DNA of 64,000 nucleotides from Mastigias papua (lineage: Eukaryota; Cnidaria; Scyphozoa; Rhizostomeae; Mastigiidae). Shown one piece after another: positions 22,841 through 47,244 of the stretch. Within the stretch, counting starts at the first letter, position 1; each line of letters starts with the position of its first letter. A program made the position numbers and the translations under genes. The stretch lies in the NCBI GenBank assembly GCA_964019165.1, contig OZ025281.1, positions 13,623,544 to 13,687,543 of the forward strand, given 5' to 3'. Below the pieces are notes generated by a model. That model saw nothing but the letters and a program-made list of their open reading frames with translations. It was not told the origin of the DNA and ran no database searches.

Positions 22841-24245
22841 TCATAATAATAATCATAATAATAATAATTTTTCTTTAAAACTTCATTTCATTCATCAACA
22901 ATTTAAAAGTTACAACTATACATCTCACTAATTAACAGGCAATGTATAATTGACATGTCTGCATACAAAGAGAATAGAACAATAATATTAAAGTAACATA
23001 CAATAACAGAACGAATAAATACTGAAGAGAAAGATGAAAGAAGTAAGATTGAAGAAAGAGGACGGAAAAAACAAGACAAATCCAAGTTTAATAGTTCGGG
23101 GTTTGCCCACGCCTTGTTTCTTCTGCAAAATACATAGTACGTGCACCTCACTGCAATGTTCATGATCTTTTCAATGATTGCTTTTTGTGTACTATTGTCG
23201 ATGCCTAACTCTTTCATAATCATAATCATCATCATCATCATTGTTTTCGTCGTCATCATCATCATTATCTGTAGCAGATCATTTTCAGAACGTGGCTGCA
23301 TAAATGGCTGCCCTGTGTGCTGTCCTACATTGTGCATATTGTCCTGCTTCTACAGCTGATAATCCCAGAAGCTCCGAGATGCAGTTCTCCCATGTCCTTC
23401 TCTTCAATTTTCAGTACCATATGTTTCTTAATATTTCCTTATTTCTAACTGCACATTAATTGCCACGGAAGCAGTACAGAAGCAATAAAAAAATCTTTTG
23501 CATACGTATAAAATTTCACAAACAAATCACTACCATACGATTTGACAGGGAGCATGGACAGGCATAGCAACTCATGAAAAAGACTAGAGGCATGAATAAG
23601 TATATATATGCTACAGATAATTCCCCTTACACGTATTTTCTATAAGAAATCTACATCTAGAAGACCAACAAATCTAAGAAGCTTGACAAAATCCCTAAGG
23701 AGTTTTTCAATTTCCAATATCCTTATTCACTCGAGAATTTGGAAGGCAAATTCATATAAATTGTGTGAAATGTATGTAATAAGTGCTTCCTTCGAAACTT
23801 GCAGTGGCATTTGTATTCCTGGAAACATCGATTCAGGTATAAGATCATGGGGGGAGGGGTTATAGGGGAGAGGGCTTATTGCAAACTTTATGACTTGAGG
23901 GACTTTACAGAGAGGGAAACTAAATAGAGCTTTTGCGGTAGTCGAGCAGTCTTTGAAGCACAGATCTTTACTTACTAAAGATATTTATGAAGCATTGAAG
24001 GTGAAAAGTAAATTTTCTTTCAAATATCTATATCTACATTCATCAGTGACAGGTTACAGGCTACAATGAAAGATTTAATTGATAAACCAAAAATGAAACG
24101 ATAAATGTTGTAAATTTGATGTATGCTTTGGACAAAATAAACGACAGACGAAAAACTACTGCAAGTGTCATTTTCAGACATGCCGGGCACTATCTTCATA
24201 CAAATGCCATTCTTTGATGCGTTGTTCAACAGGTACGTTATTGTT

Positions 24246-35696
<11,451 letters not shown>

Positions 35697-36190
35697 ATCT
35701 GATCTTGTTAAGTGAATCCTTGCCACCTACAAAACAAGAGCAGAAAAAAATTAGCAAACATTTGAAATACTAAAGCTAATTACGACTAGTTACGGCATGT
35801 AGCGACTAATCGCTAAAAATCACGATGGATCACCGATGTACGAGGCTATAATGGCAGCACAGAAGTTGGTTAACAGTTAGCACAAATGTCCCGTGGTCAA
35901 TTCCTATAAGTTAGAGGTAATATCCGCTGCCTTTTACTGTAGGTGTCAGGAAATTTCCATAGAACAGACATTGAAAAGATGGCACAGCCAGCCGTATGCT
36001 AATTTTGTTTGTTAACTTATTTTATTTCGAATTCACTTCTAGCTATACATATATACATATATATCATATACATATACAACTAATCTAAATCGAAACTAAT
36101 CTACTATATCGCAAATGAAAGGAAATAACTAAGGAAATAAATACATTCAATGCTAAATTTTAAAAGAAAAAGGATGTGATTGAACAGAAA

Positions 36191-39100
36191 TTACAGGGTG
36201 TGATTAAATTTGGAAACATAGCATTTGCAGGAAGGACCATCCCATTGTTTTATCATATGTTTGAAGCTGTTCAGGTTGTCAGCTGATTTTAGTTCATTTG
36301 GCAAGCAGTTCCAGATCTGAGGTCCAATGGCTTTAAGGCTCTTAGAACCGAAAGTTACTTGATTTGGTCGAAAATGGCTTAAATTGTTAGGATTCCGAGA
36401 AGGATTCTTTGAAGTTCTTGAGCAGAAAATGCTTTGCATAAAAGGTGGATTCAAGTTTTTGATTGTCTTGAATATTTCGATGCAAAGAGTTCTCTGACGA
36501 GCAACTTGCATTGTGCACTTTTTTGACCTAATAAGAAGATCATCATAGGAACTTTTATGATCATTGTACAAAAATCGTAGCGCGCGTTCCTGTATCCTTT
36601 CTATTTTCTGAAGCGATTTTGAAGAAGAAAAATACCAGACTAAAGGACAGTAGTTAAAATTCAAAAATACGAAACTTTGAACCAAAACTTCTCTTTCTGC
36701 GAAACCAATAAATGACTTAAGTCGCTTAAGAACGTTCAGTTGTGCCGCAGCTTTTTTACAAATGTTTGATATATGCGGGTCAAAGTTCAGTTTGTAATCT
36801 AGTGTCACACCTAGGAGTTTAGCAGTCTCTTCAGATTTGATAGAATGTCCTTGCAAGTCAAGATTTACGCCACAAGTATCTGTCTGGTCTTTTTTAACAA
36901 AAAGTGCATGGAATTTGTTCGGGTTTGCAATCATCTCATTTTGTTTGAGCCAAGACAAAGCACTGTCTGCTTCATTCTCCAAAACGTTGACAAGATCTGG
37001 CAAGGATTTGGAAAAGAAAGCTAGCGTGTTGTCATCAGCATAACTATACATGGTTGCTTGCTTTATAAAAGAGAAAAGGTCGTTTATGTAGAAATTGAAA
37101 AGTATATGTCCTAAAACTGATCCCTGGGGCACTCCTGATACAATTTCTTGAAAAGAACTATAGACGTTATTTATTCGGACACTCTGCTTCCGTTTTTTAA
37201 GATAGGAATAAACGAGAACCAGGGCATTTTCATCAAAACCATATGCATGAAGTTTAGCTATAATCAAGTCATGTGGGATGCAATCAAAAGCTTTTGACAG
37301 ATCCATCAAAACGGACCCTACAATAAAGTTGTTGTCAAGCTTAGATTTCCACTCTTCTAGAAGTTTAATCAAAACATGCTGTGTACTGTAAGCTGTTCTA
37401 TACACTGCAATAAAAATTGAGAGAGTCTTATCAAGGAAAGGGCTGAGCTGTTCCTTTAGGATTTTTTCAAAACATTTTGGAAAAAGTGTTAAGTATACTG
37501 ACTGGACGATAATTTCTCTCCACAGTACGAACGGGTTCACCTTTGTCTAAAGGGCAAACTGCAGCAGTTTTTGCATTCTGGGGAAATATGAAATTTCGAA
37601 TGCTGCAGTTGATGGCGTCAGTAAGAGGCACAGCCAAATCGTCGCTAGCTAGAGAAACGAACTTCGGAGGAATTTGATCAACACCTGTTGATTTACCGCC
37701 GTCCAGCATTTTCAGTTGGTGCCTTACATCACTAGCAGTAACCTCATTGAAAGAAAAGGATTGAAAAGTATGCTCAGGGTCTTCAACTATGGCTAGAATA
37801 CTTGGATGATCCTTGTATTTATCAAGAATTAACCTGACAATTTCTCGATCATCATCAATCGGATTCGCATTGGCAATGCTGGAAGGCTTCTTACCGGAAG
37901 TATTCTCGACAATGTTTATGTAATAATCATTAAAAATTTCACATAAATCATGATCATCAGTGACTATTTTGTCATCTTTGATCAGGGAAATATCGGTACT
38001 AGCTAGAACACCCTTATTTGAGAGAAAAGGTTTTACCAGATCCCGGAAAGCTTTATTGGACATGAGACCATTGCTTGTAACTCTCTTGAAGTGATTCTTT
38101 ATGGCTTTCTTACGGAGAGCAATACAGCGATTTCGTTGCTTCTTGAAAGCAACTTCATTTTGCTTTGAAGGGTGTTTATTCAATCTTCGTTTAAGCCTAG
38201 CACGAGTGTATATAGCTTTTCTCAGCTCTGGGTTCATGAAGGGCGCATTGTTTCCCCTTAGAAACTTAGTTTTAATAGGGGCATGTTTGTCCACTATACT
38301 ACGGAAAGTATTGGTCAGATGGTCGTAGGATTTATCCGGGTTAGTCCCGTCGCATTCAAACTGGGCATGCTTTACATCGCTCAAGAAATTTTCTGGGACA
38401 AACTTTTTGTAGCTGCGATACTTAATTTGTTTCGGTTTTAGCCTGGGAACAGTTGATTTCATTGTGGTGGCTACGAGACCATGATAGTCACTTAGACCTG
38501 TTTCGAAAACAGAGGTTTTCTGGAAAGACCTTGGTCGATTTGTTAAAATAACATCAATTGATGAGCTATGATTCTTAGTGAAGCAAGTTTTCGATGTCAC
38601 TAAATTGGATAGGCCAAACACATCACAAAAAGAAGCTAATTTTTCAAACCCGGGGTCTATTTTATTTTGAGTGTCAATATTGATGTCTCCCATTACAATA
38701 ATGTTGTCGTGCCTATCCAGTGCACGATTTAAGGTAGGCCTCTGGTCGAAATTTGATCAATTTTGACAAAAATCATTAAATTTTTTTATTGTTGTAAAAG
38801 GTAGTTTAAAAAGCACTACATTTTCCTATTGTTCTTCTGTTTCCATGGAAACTAATCACTTTTTCCAAAAATAGATTCAAAATTTAAAATCAGCATTCAA
38901 AACTGTACCATATATCAAAATATCAAGCTTCTACTTGCTACGATTTCAATTTTAGTTTTTCGACCAGAGGCCTACCTTAAAGACATGGACAGGTCTGAGA
39001 AAAATGTTTCTATGCTAGCATTTGGAGGGAGGTAAATACTATAAATGATCAATTTTTGTTTTGCAACTACGAGTTCAGAACACAATAGTTCAAGAGATGA

Positions 39101-39574
39101 GATTTCAAAATTGGGCAATCTATTGCAAATAATGCCAATCCTTGAGTATTGAAAGAGACCTCCTCCAAATTCAGATCTGTCCAAGCGAATTGGACTTTTA
39201 TAATTGTTAATGAGAAATGATTCAGTCTTAAAATCCGAGTTTAATTTTGTTTCTTCTATGAGTAATACATCAGGCAAACATCTTTCAGCGATCATTCTGA
39301 GATCAGTGATTTTGTTTCTAAGGCTGTTTATGTTTAAAAACCCTATGAGCAGATTACCGGCACATTCAGCCCTTAAATTGAAAAATTTATCGATATCATT
39401 ACTGTCAGGCCCGCTACTGGATCCTGAGGAATTTTCTGCTGATGAATCTCTGCTTGAAGTTGGATTGAAAGAATCAGACCCTGTTTGACTATTTACAGAG
39501 GGTGAGGGCTTGCTTTTGAGGGTTTGTCCAGTAGCACTACTATGATCTTCTATAAAAGCTTCTAAACTAGTTAG
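36191..39574 (-). pseudogene. LINE ORF2: endonuclease and reverse transcriptase
   Basis: Minus strand. The endonuclease part runs from about 39380 (GFLNINSLRNKI, then IEETKL) to the MITE at 38976, and resumes at 38732 with MGDINIDTQ and the SDYHG motif. Reverse transcriptase follows: NYRPVSIL (near 37520), LMDLSKAFDCIPHDL, SGVPQGSVLG, and YADD at 37042-37031, then thumb and a C-terminal tail to 36191. Frame breaks: the MITE, and a 1-bp shift near 37500. Upstream of the endonuclease no ATG occurs for more than 80 codons; the frame is open back to the ORF1 stop and in phase with ORF1. Encodes target-nicking and cDNA synthesis for retrotransposition. Confidence 0.85.
38733..38976. mobile_element. 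244-bp MITE with TTAA target duplication, inside the LINE
   Basis: Terminal repeats GGTAGGCCTCTGGTCGAAA and its inverted copy at the right end, with TTAA on each side (38729-38732 and 38977-38980). Removing the element plus one TTAA (248 bp) puts the two halves of the endonuclease frame back in phase, so the TTAA duplication is well supported. TTAA specificity points to piggyBac-like mobilisation; the termini do not let me name a family. Confidence 0.85.
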
Positions 39575-40466
39575 TCAGGCATTTGATAAAAAATTGATAA
39601 AGTTACCTGTGAGGAGGTTTTTACCGATAAAAATTAAATGGAGTCCCCAACGATTTAAGTGTCGATTTTGGATATTGTCATTGTTAATGAAATCGATGCC
39701 ATGTTTTGGTAATTCCTGTTGCAAGATTCTGTTTACATTTATTCTCTTCACATCCAGATCCGAGCTGTCTGCTCTCCGTACAATGCTCGATACAGCAACT
39801 TTTGGTACTTTATTTTTCGTGTTGACTGCCAACTCAATGATCTCTTTTGTAACTTGGTTTGGGTGAACATTTCGGAGATTATTTGTTCCACACATAAAAA
39901 TTATTTCATCAGGGTCCATGTCTAGTGATGGTATAACATGCCATTTCATATGTTCAGCCGTAGCACCAGGGCACGTCTTGACATACGTGTTCTTTCGTTT
40001 CACTTCTCTGTTTATATCCCGTCTCCTTATCCCTCGAAGCATCGAGTCTCCAACGATAGCAAATCTTTGTTTATCGAGGTCTTCTGGGGTCATCATAGGT
40101 TTGAAAATCTTTGTTACTCAGCCGTTCCCGAGGGTCAGCCCGAGGGTCAGTAGTGAAAGTGGTTGCATTTGGAAAACTCCTTTGTAAAGATTCGCGTCCT
40201 GCATAAAATGTCTTTTTCAACTTGTCGTGTTTCATCATGAAATCTATTGCAATAACAGCCACGCCTTCGGATAGGCCATGTTTTTTTGACAATGCCTTAC
40301 AGACAGAAATCGTGTCTGCTCGCTGTCTGCTTCCTTTAATTCTCTCTATTTCATTAACTATTAAGTTCTCAATATCATTGCTGCAAAGCAAGATACCAGA
40401 ATCTGACATGATACCACAATTTAAATCAAAACTTGGAGAGAGCGATTCGACAGCACCGGTTGCCAT
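39575..40466 (-). pseudogene. LINE ORF1 with SGNH esterase-like domain
   Basis: ATG at 40466 (MATGAVESL), only about 25 bp inside the element. The first part is a charged, helical segment of about 125 codons. A 1-bp frame change near 40090 leads to the second part, which has IVGDSMLRGI (block I Ser), FMCGTNNLRN (block III Asn) and GLHLIFIGKNLL (block V His). This is the esterase-type ORF1 of CR1-like LINEs. It ends at TGA (39577-39575), followed directly by CTA and an open frame in the same phase. Confidence 0.75.
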
Positions 40467-40820
40467 CTTGTCCAAGTATGAGGCCAGGAATGGCAAAGAA
40501 ATCTTTATAAAAGAGCTTCTGAGCAGAATATACGTATTGAGAATTGCTTTTGACAAGAGAGGTGTGGAATAATTCTAAATAAGCTTATTCAATCAACTTC
40601 TCATAGGCTTTCAGTTATCCTTATATTCACTTTAATAATTTGTATAAATGCAATTATCGAACCAGAAGTCCGAGACGGTCGTATTGAAGGAGTAAATCAA
40701 ATATACTATTTCCAAAGTTGGCAGCCTGGTACTAACTCCATTATATTCACCTATGTAAAAGCAAATTTCTGTCATTCTGCAACGTAATATTTGGGCTTAG
40801 AACAAGCTTCTGCAAGCATA

Positions 40821-40944
40821 GGGCTCAAATCTTGATTGGCTGTTAGCGCGATCCCCAATTGAGAAACCTTGTGTCATATGGACCAATCAGAACACCCAAT
40901 CCCAAATCCAATCTCGCGCCAACAGCCAATCAAAATTTGAGCCC
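40821..40944. mobile_element. 124-bp MITE with TA target duplication
   Basis: Arms GGGCTCAAATCTTGATTGGC and the matching GCCAATCAAAATTTGAGCCC are inverted, flanked by TA on both sides (mariner-like). Absent from the left block near 9870. Confidence 0.7.
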
Positions 40945-43673
40945 TATACTGCTTATGCAATTGCAGCTGCCATCCCTGTTAATGGAAACGCCCAGGGTAC
41001 TGTATTGCGTTTGCAAGAGCCAGGGATACTCTCAAATGAACAATCTCAGGCTGGTCTGAGCTTTAGGTCGACTTGAAACTCACATTGGACTGTGGTCGAA
41101 GCTCTCGGGCAGGCGAACTGAAACTCAGATAAACCTGAAATCTTCATGTGAGCAGAAATATCCTTCAATTCCAAGCGAAATGACTTCTCAAAATACATTG
41201 AATTGAATTGAATTGAATTGTATTGAATTGTATTGCCTACATTGAATTGTAGAATAGATAGTATGAAACGAGCATGCGCAGGATAAATGCGGTGAACTCA
41301 CACAGGTCTGAAAACATTCACGTGATGGGAGGCAAATTAGCAGAGAGCTGAATGTCAAACCAATCTGAAACACATATCGGTGTGAGTTCGCTCATCCGAG
41401 GCTAGCCTAAGCCAAGCAGAAGCTCAACAATGAATCCTTCAATTAGCGGTTTTGACGCTGGCTTTCCAAACAAAAAGCATCTCTTCGGGAAAGAAGAATT
41501 GCGTCCAATCGATGAAACAATGTTTCACAGAGGGGTGTGCATTGGAGCTCACAATATCTATAGCATCTTGTCTTAATACGTAACACTTATATTGTCCATA
41601 TAGTACAAACTGTGCAGTTAGTATTTAGTAGCCTTCAGCATTACAATGTTGCATAACAGGGTCAAAATAAGGAGTTGCTAGAACTAGGACTTGAGCATGG
41701 ATCATTCAAAAAGGACATGATAGCCATTAGCGGCGGTGATAGAAGTAATAAGAAGAATGGATAAATAGCAGGAATATAATATTCATTGAAAATCTACGGG
41801 ATAAATAGGCCCCCTTGCTAGACCTTGTAATTGTCAACAAGCCCTTTTAAATAAGGCTCCCATCACCAAGAATATCAAAAACAGATAATCTTCCAGAGGA
41901 ACTTATGAGAGAATTTACCGTATATCTAATTGCACATTAGCATGGGCCTACCTTAAACATTTGTGGAGCTCTCGCTGAATTCAACACAATTGGGAAAACA
42001 CGCTAATGCAATGAAAAGCAAGCACCGTGTCAACTTATCAGGAAGACTTCTCACTGTACATCTAGCATACGGCATATTGGGCGTAGTCCGTAAGAAGTGT
42101 TCTGATTACGCCCTTTAGTGAATAAATTGGACATTGATTAGTGATTGCTATTGAATGAATATTGATTAGTGATTGTTAGTAATATCGCAAATGATATCTC
42201 GTCAATCAATGCAATTTTTGTTACAAATGGTTAGCGACGTCTGCTGCAAGTGTAATACGTGTATTGGAGAAATTGTCTTGGTCCGGGTTTTCCCATTCAA
42301 ATAGCCGCCTTATAGAGTGTACGACACGCTCGATCAATTAATACAAATGTTACATTGTTACATTGAATTTTGACATGCTTGACGGAATCACTATCAAACA
42401 TTGACTCAGTGGTGTACTAGTATGCAAGTGATAAAGTATTTAGCTGTATCGTCCTCTTGTGCACTTGTCCACCCCTTCCCACCCTTCCCCCCAAAATAAC
42501 CTAGCTTGGAATAGTCTCTAATAAATATTATTAATATATTATTATTATATTATTTATTATTAATATCCTGCCATGTATTGTACCCATTAATAACCTTCCC
42601 CATTCCTTTAGGATTTACTTCAAATTCAACCATGAGCCCATGAAAGTGTACATACATTCTGCCTCGAATGTTGTGTCGTACTTATATCTCCTTCACTTTT
42701 CAGCAGATGCTTTTGTTAACTTCTTACATCTTAATTTATCCATTTCATTAGTATGTTTACGTCTGGCGCTACTCAGGGGCAACGAGCCTTGTCTACATGC
42801 GTATTTCTCAGGGGTACATGGACACCCAAAACTGACTCAAAGATCTCACGAAAAGTGGTAACCATCTTATCAGGATTGTTTGTATAACAGCATGGGGTTG
42901 ACTCCTGGTGAATCTTTTAAAAGTCCGTTTCACAGTTCATCTTTTAAACGTTATTACGTAATAACACGCTGCAGTAGTTCCAAAGACTCTTAGTTTAAAA
43001 ATTTTAGCGGCTCTTGTTATCATCTCCTACGAGGCAAGCAAGAATGAAGCTTGGGGGGGGGGGTATTGCCCACCACATTAAAAGATGTCAGCCCATTTTG
43101 AATATCCTAAACAATTAGGGTAAAAGATTCTTCTAGTTAAAAAGCTAACATACGGATACATTTGTCTCTTAACACTATGGAATTTGAGGTAAAGTATCTT
43201 TTGTCGGCTTTGATCGTCACAATTTCAGCGTCCGCTTTGTGCATGACGATTAGAAATGGTTCAAATTCATTTCAAAAAGTATATCAATAATTTTCAACAT
43301 ATACAACTCACCCACACAGACTCTTGCAAAAACCAAGCTGCACCGCAACTCAATTGGACATCAATACGGCCTTGCGGGTAATGAAGCTTTCACAATCTCT
43401 GAACTTTCACGCAGATCTCATACTAAATCTTTAGATACAGGTGGTTTTCTCTCACTTCAGTCCACAAATACTTGTCTCAGCTGCTCTCTGGCTGAGAAGA
43501 GACTTGTCTGCACACAAGATGAAGTCTTATCAAAACTGCTATTTTGAAAAAGTGTGAGACGGCAAACATTGTTCTGGAATATATATTGTCTTTCGTTCGC
43601 GTTCTTTTGTTTTCTTTGCCCGTTCATTCTCCCTTTGTATCCAGTCATATTTCTTCTCCTTGAAGTTGTACAG

Positions 43674-43784
43674 GCATTTACAAAGAGCCTAAAGAGGAAA
43701 TCAGTTAAAAATACAGAGCTTGATAGAAACATAGATGAGATAGAGTCACTTTTAGGAGAGTCCTCGCAAGACACCACAAACTAG
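43674..43784 (+). other. possible terminal coding exon of an unknown convergent gene
   Basis: After a polypyrimidine stretch and ACAG there is an open 36-codon segment (AFTKSLKRKSVKNTELD...) ending TAG. Related sequence occurs downstream of copy B (13221-13265, with an early stop) and in the 3' flank of gene E (near 50870-50925, diverged, with a different reading). Basic then acidic composition, no known domain. It may be ordinary conserved flank rather than an exon. Confidence 0.2.
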
Positions 43785-44408
43785 GTTATCTAGAAGCTAA
43801 GGTATTCTAGAGTAAGTTGCAGCAACAGTAAGATAAATAGCCATTGCACTATATCCAACAATACCATAGTACTGTGCATGTTGCAAATCAATGCTCGTTG
43901 TTAATGCATTGTTATTCGAGCAAAGTGATTCTATAGAGTAAAGTACAATATTCAAAGCTTAGTGGAAAGAAATCTTTTAAGATATAGAGATTTACTGTGC
44001 ATTTCTCGCAAGTAACTCCAGATAATATGCAGCTATAGACGGCTCTTCAATATGAGACTTGGTAACCAGAGAGGGCCACACCAATTAACGACAACTTGGT
44101 GCAAGTTTATACAAAGGAAAACAAAAATCATTAAAATCCAAATCTTTACATGCTCAGGATATTTATGAAGGATAAAATATGACAAAAGCATTTTGCACTT
44201 TAAAACATCTAGATTGAGGTTTTAAATAAGCCAATAACCAACTTCAGAGAAAGATTGAATTGATAAATGAAAAACTATAAATGTAGCACATTTTATGTGT
44301 CCTTTGGAAAATATAAGTTATCAACAAAAAGCTATTCCATGTGTCATTGCCAAATGTTTTAGACGATGGGCACCAGAATACTAGAGATAAACGCCTTGGT
44401 GCTGTGCA

Positions 44409-45008
44409 CTATCTGTAGGCAGGTGGCGGTCTTCGTTCTCCAAACGGCACATTATTGTTTTCAATGTAGTCACTTTCTTGTGCAGCATCTTGAATTTCAA
44501 TGATTGGTCGATATATCTGATGGAGGGTAGGAGCATGGAATTCCGCAGTTACATAATGGATACGAGGCTTCGTGAATCCATTGAAGGCTGATGCAGCTGC
44601 CAATGTATAGGCACCCATGTTGTCAAAATAGACCCAGTCTCCAGCCTCCATCTGAGATGAAAAGGAAGAGGTAGAGCAAGAAAAGCTTATTTTTAGGCAT
44701 AAACATCCATGAAACATCATTAAGGTGAATGAACATAAAAGGGGGGCTTGGACTGATTTCACCAGCAATACCAACGAGGTAAAGAAATTTGTTGCCTATG
44801 ATCACATGAAAGACAAGCCAAAAGTGACCTTACCTCAGCTGCATTCTAAAACTGCGATAGGGTAGTATATATGAGTAACGACCATAGTAAAAAGGCATAT
44901 AAACCAAGGCCATACCTCTGGTAGCCTTAATTGCTTAGACAGGCAATCATATGAGTCGCAAGTTTGTCCCCATAGACTTGATGGATATAATTTGCTGTTC
45001 GTAGACAT
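44409..45008 (-). pseudogene. ornithine decarboxylase copy D, exons 9-10 only
   Basis: Minus strand: exon 9 is 44916-45008 and exon 10 is 44409-44651, with normal splice borders. Exon 9 reads WGQTCDSYDCL where C, E and B have WGPTC. Exon 10 keeps GDWVYFDNMGAYTLAAA, but a 5-bp deletion near 44430 relative to copy B alters the tail. Exons 1-8 do not occur upstream (45009-53700). It is the duplicate of copy B truncated at the block boundary near 47003. Confidence 0.85.
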
Positions 45009-46378
45009 CTGAAATCGAATGGATAACGGAATGAAATGTTTGCTACTCGTAGACGACTGAAATGTAAGTGATAGCTGAGTGATAGTTCAAAACAAGTTGG
45101 AAAGGGGTGACGAAAGAATGCTTTCGACGATGGAGCTGACTCTTTTGACGGAGGGGGACTAACATATAGTTAGCAGGGTACTAGAACTGATAAATTAGCT
45201 CCCAGAAAAGGGTTCTTCACGGTCCTATAGGGGGCTAGCACGCTCCGACGGGGGACAAATGTTTGTTAGCCGTTGTCACACATTTATGTTCAGCCTTGTA
45301 TCGTCGTTGTCCTCGTTATTTACTTGGTGCTTCGTTTTGTATTGTATTAATTTATATAGTTTATTATACTTAGATGTGATGAATGCTATTAACGAACGCT
45401 ATTGTTTAAAGTTGAGTAGAGGCCCAAGAGGACCAGAAAAATTGTTGTTTTTTACGCTCCATTGAACTAATTAATCGTGGATTATTTTTCTCTTGGAAGA
45501 AGTAGCGATTGTTTTGCGGTTAGAGACTATGTTGTTTTGTGGAATTTAGTGGTGTTGGTTGGTTACTTCATAGTTAGTCGTTTTAAGCCATTAATCTTAC
45601 TCGTGACAGCCTACCCCTGGTACCACCTCTGAAGCACGTAGAATATTGAGGGGCTCCAGAATTCAAGGGTTCTTCTGTCACACCCTTTAGTTTTGCAGCC
45701 ACATCCAATCACTACACACCCAATCGCAATGATATTGTGGGCTTTACTAATATGCTTATAGAAAATAGCGAAGAGTAGGAAAGGCTCGGGAAAGATAATA
45801 TCAAACTTAAGAAAACTTCACTAGCGTTGTAATAAATGAACGAGAGCATTCCTTGAAATTGCAAGGGCCTTGCCCATCCACATTTCTCCACATAAATAGC
45901 AGATTCTCACATTCTGAAGGCAACTTTTCAACATTTTTAAAATTTAGAAGAACTTGCCTCCCCCGCAGTGTCTACAGTTTCTACGTCCCTGTGATGGTTG
46001 CAATAAAACCGCTTCAAAGAAAGGAGATCAGAAGTGACCTTATAACCTTCGATTTAGAGTGTTCAGTCAGCAACAGCGGACACCTAGTTTTCATTGGACT
46101 TTCATGTAAGTTGTTCACCAAAACAGGAGTGGGTTTTTATGACAGTACAATTGCTAGTTCAACTCTTATTCATCGATCTTACTTCAGCTCAAAACGACAT
46201 TCCTCAAGATAAAGACCTTTGTCTTGAAATCTCCTTCAAACTTTACAAATGACTATGCATTATTTATGGAAATTTAAAAATATCATGAAGTTCCCTACTA
46301 ATAATGTTTGTTGAACTCCATCTGCTTTGTTTATTTTAAAACTACAATGTGCAAAAGCACAGTAGAATAGCTTACAAT

Positions 46379-46562
46379 CAGCATAGCCGCCAAATGTTTG
46401 CGAACACCGATAAAGTCTATTTTCTCCCAACCTAATTGACCAATCATCATATAAAATGGGTCTAGTCTTAGCATGTGGGGTCAGACTCATGCATGATGAT
46501 TGGTCAATTAGGTTGGGAGAAAATAGACCTGACAGAGCTATCAAAAATTTGGTGGCCATGCT
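46379..46562. mobile_element. MITE family X, copy 3
   Basis: Duplicate of 15863-16046, nearly identical. Confidence 0.7.
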
Positions 46563-46656
46563 CTTCCAATCTTGTTTATCTTACTGTCTTCCAAAATTAG
46601 ATACAGGACACCTGCAGTTTGTTTCATCTTCTTTTTCCTAAAATTGCTCAGAATAA

Positions 46657-47003
46657 AGCCTAGCACACAGAGCAGATTTGTGTCGCTATCGACGAAGATT
46701 TTTGTCGCCAACGACGATCTTTGATATCAAACTTGTTTGTTATTTGTCTTTGTCGCTGACGATAAAAGACAAAAATCTTGCAGCGTGCGGGGGAATAAAG
46801 GCCAGACTAGAATGCTTCCACCAATCAGAATCCTTTCACAGAGCACGTGCTTCAGCCAAGTATCTGAAAGAGAGAAAATGGAGGACGAAGCTGCAGAAGT
46901 TTAGACTGGTGAAAAAGAGGGCCGGCTGGTGGAAATGTAACAGCGAGTCTTTCATATGCACTTATTGCTTTACGCATGTAGGTATCTTGCTTCCTTATGG
47001 CAC
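46657..47003. mobile_element. left half of the duplicated Harbinger remnant
   Basis: Matches 16141-16484, including the terminal repeat and the TAA in front of it (46654-46656), then stops matching after GGCACT. Confidence 0.7.
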
Positions 47004-47060
47004 TATCCAAAGAACTGTTATCACTCCTAAATGTTTAGTTGAGATTTACATGTTTTTCTG

Positions 47061-47244
47061 CATTCATTTCAAACACTTAAAAGCTATTTACTCCATATGA
47101 TTCTTCACACTCTTTCGACACACTAATATAATTTAACTGTGTAACGCTCTTGTTTTTAAAAAGCCGTTACATAATTAAATTATATTAGTGTGTCGAAAGA
47201 GTATGAAGACTCATGTGGAGTAAATAGTTTTGAAATGTATTCAA
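47061..47244. mobile_element. foldback MITE at the duplication breakpoint
   Basis: Arms of about 75 bp (TATTTACTCCA, CTCTTTCGACACACTAATAT and their complements) surround a loop of about 35 bp. It begins about 60 bp after the end of the duplicated block. Confidence 0.75.

Larger units (their letters stand above)
36003..40490 (-). mobile_element. nearly full-length CR1/L2/jockey-type LINE, interrupted by a MITE
   Basis: Boundaries come from the empty site in the left block: sequence up to GTATGCTAAT (9527) and from GCAAAGAA onward is continuous there, while here about 4.49 kb intervenes. On the minus strand: about 24 bp of leader, ORF1 with an SGNH-type esterase domain, ORF2 with an APE-type endonuclease and reverse transcriptase, and a 3' UTR of about 190 bp. 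A 244-bp MITE sits in the endonuclease region. Frameshifts near 40090 and 37500 make it non-functional as it stands. No obvious target duplication. Confidence 0.85.

Noticed and set aside
22903..23337. 144-codon minus-strand frame with a Met-rich block
   Set aside because: The Met block comes from an ATC-type repeat. The following segment (VRCTYYVFCRRNKAWANPEL) looks somewhat protein-like but I recognise no family; possibly an old transposon tail.
39594..40572. Plus-strand frames of 68-116 codons opposite LINE ORF1
   Set aside because: Antisense shadows of the esterase-type ORF1; no independent motif.
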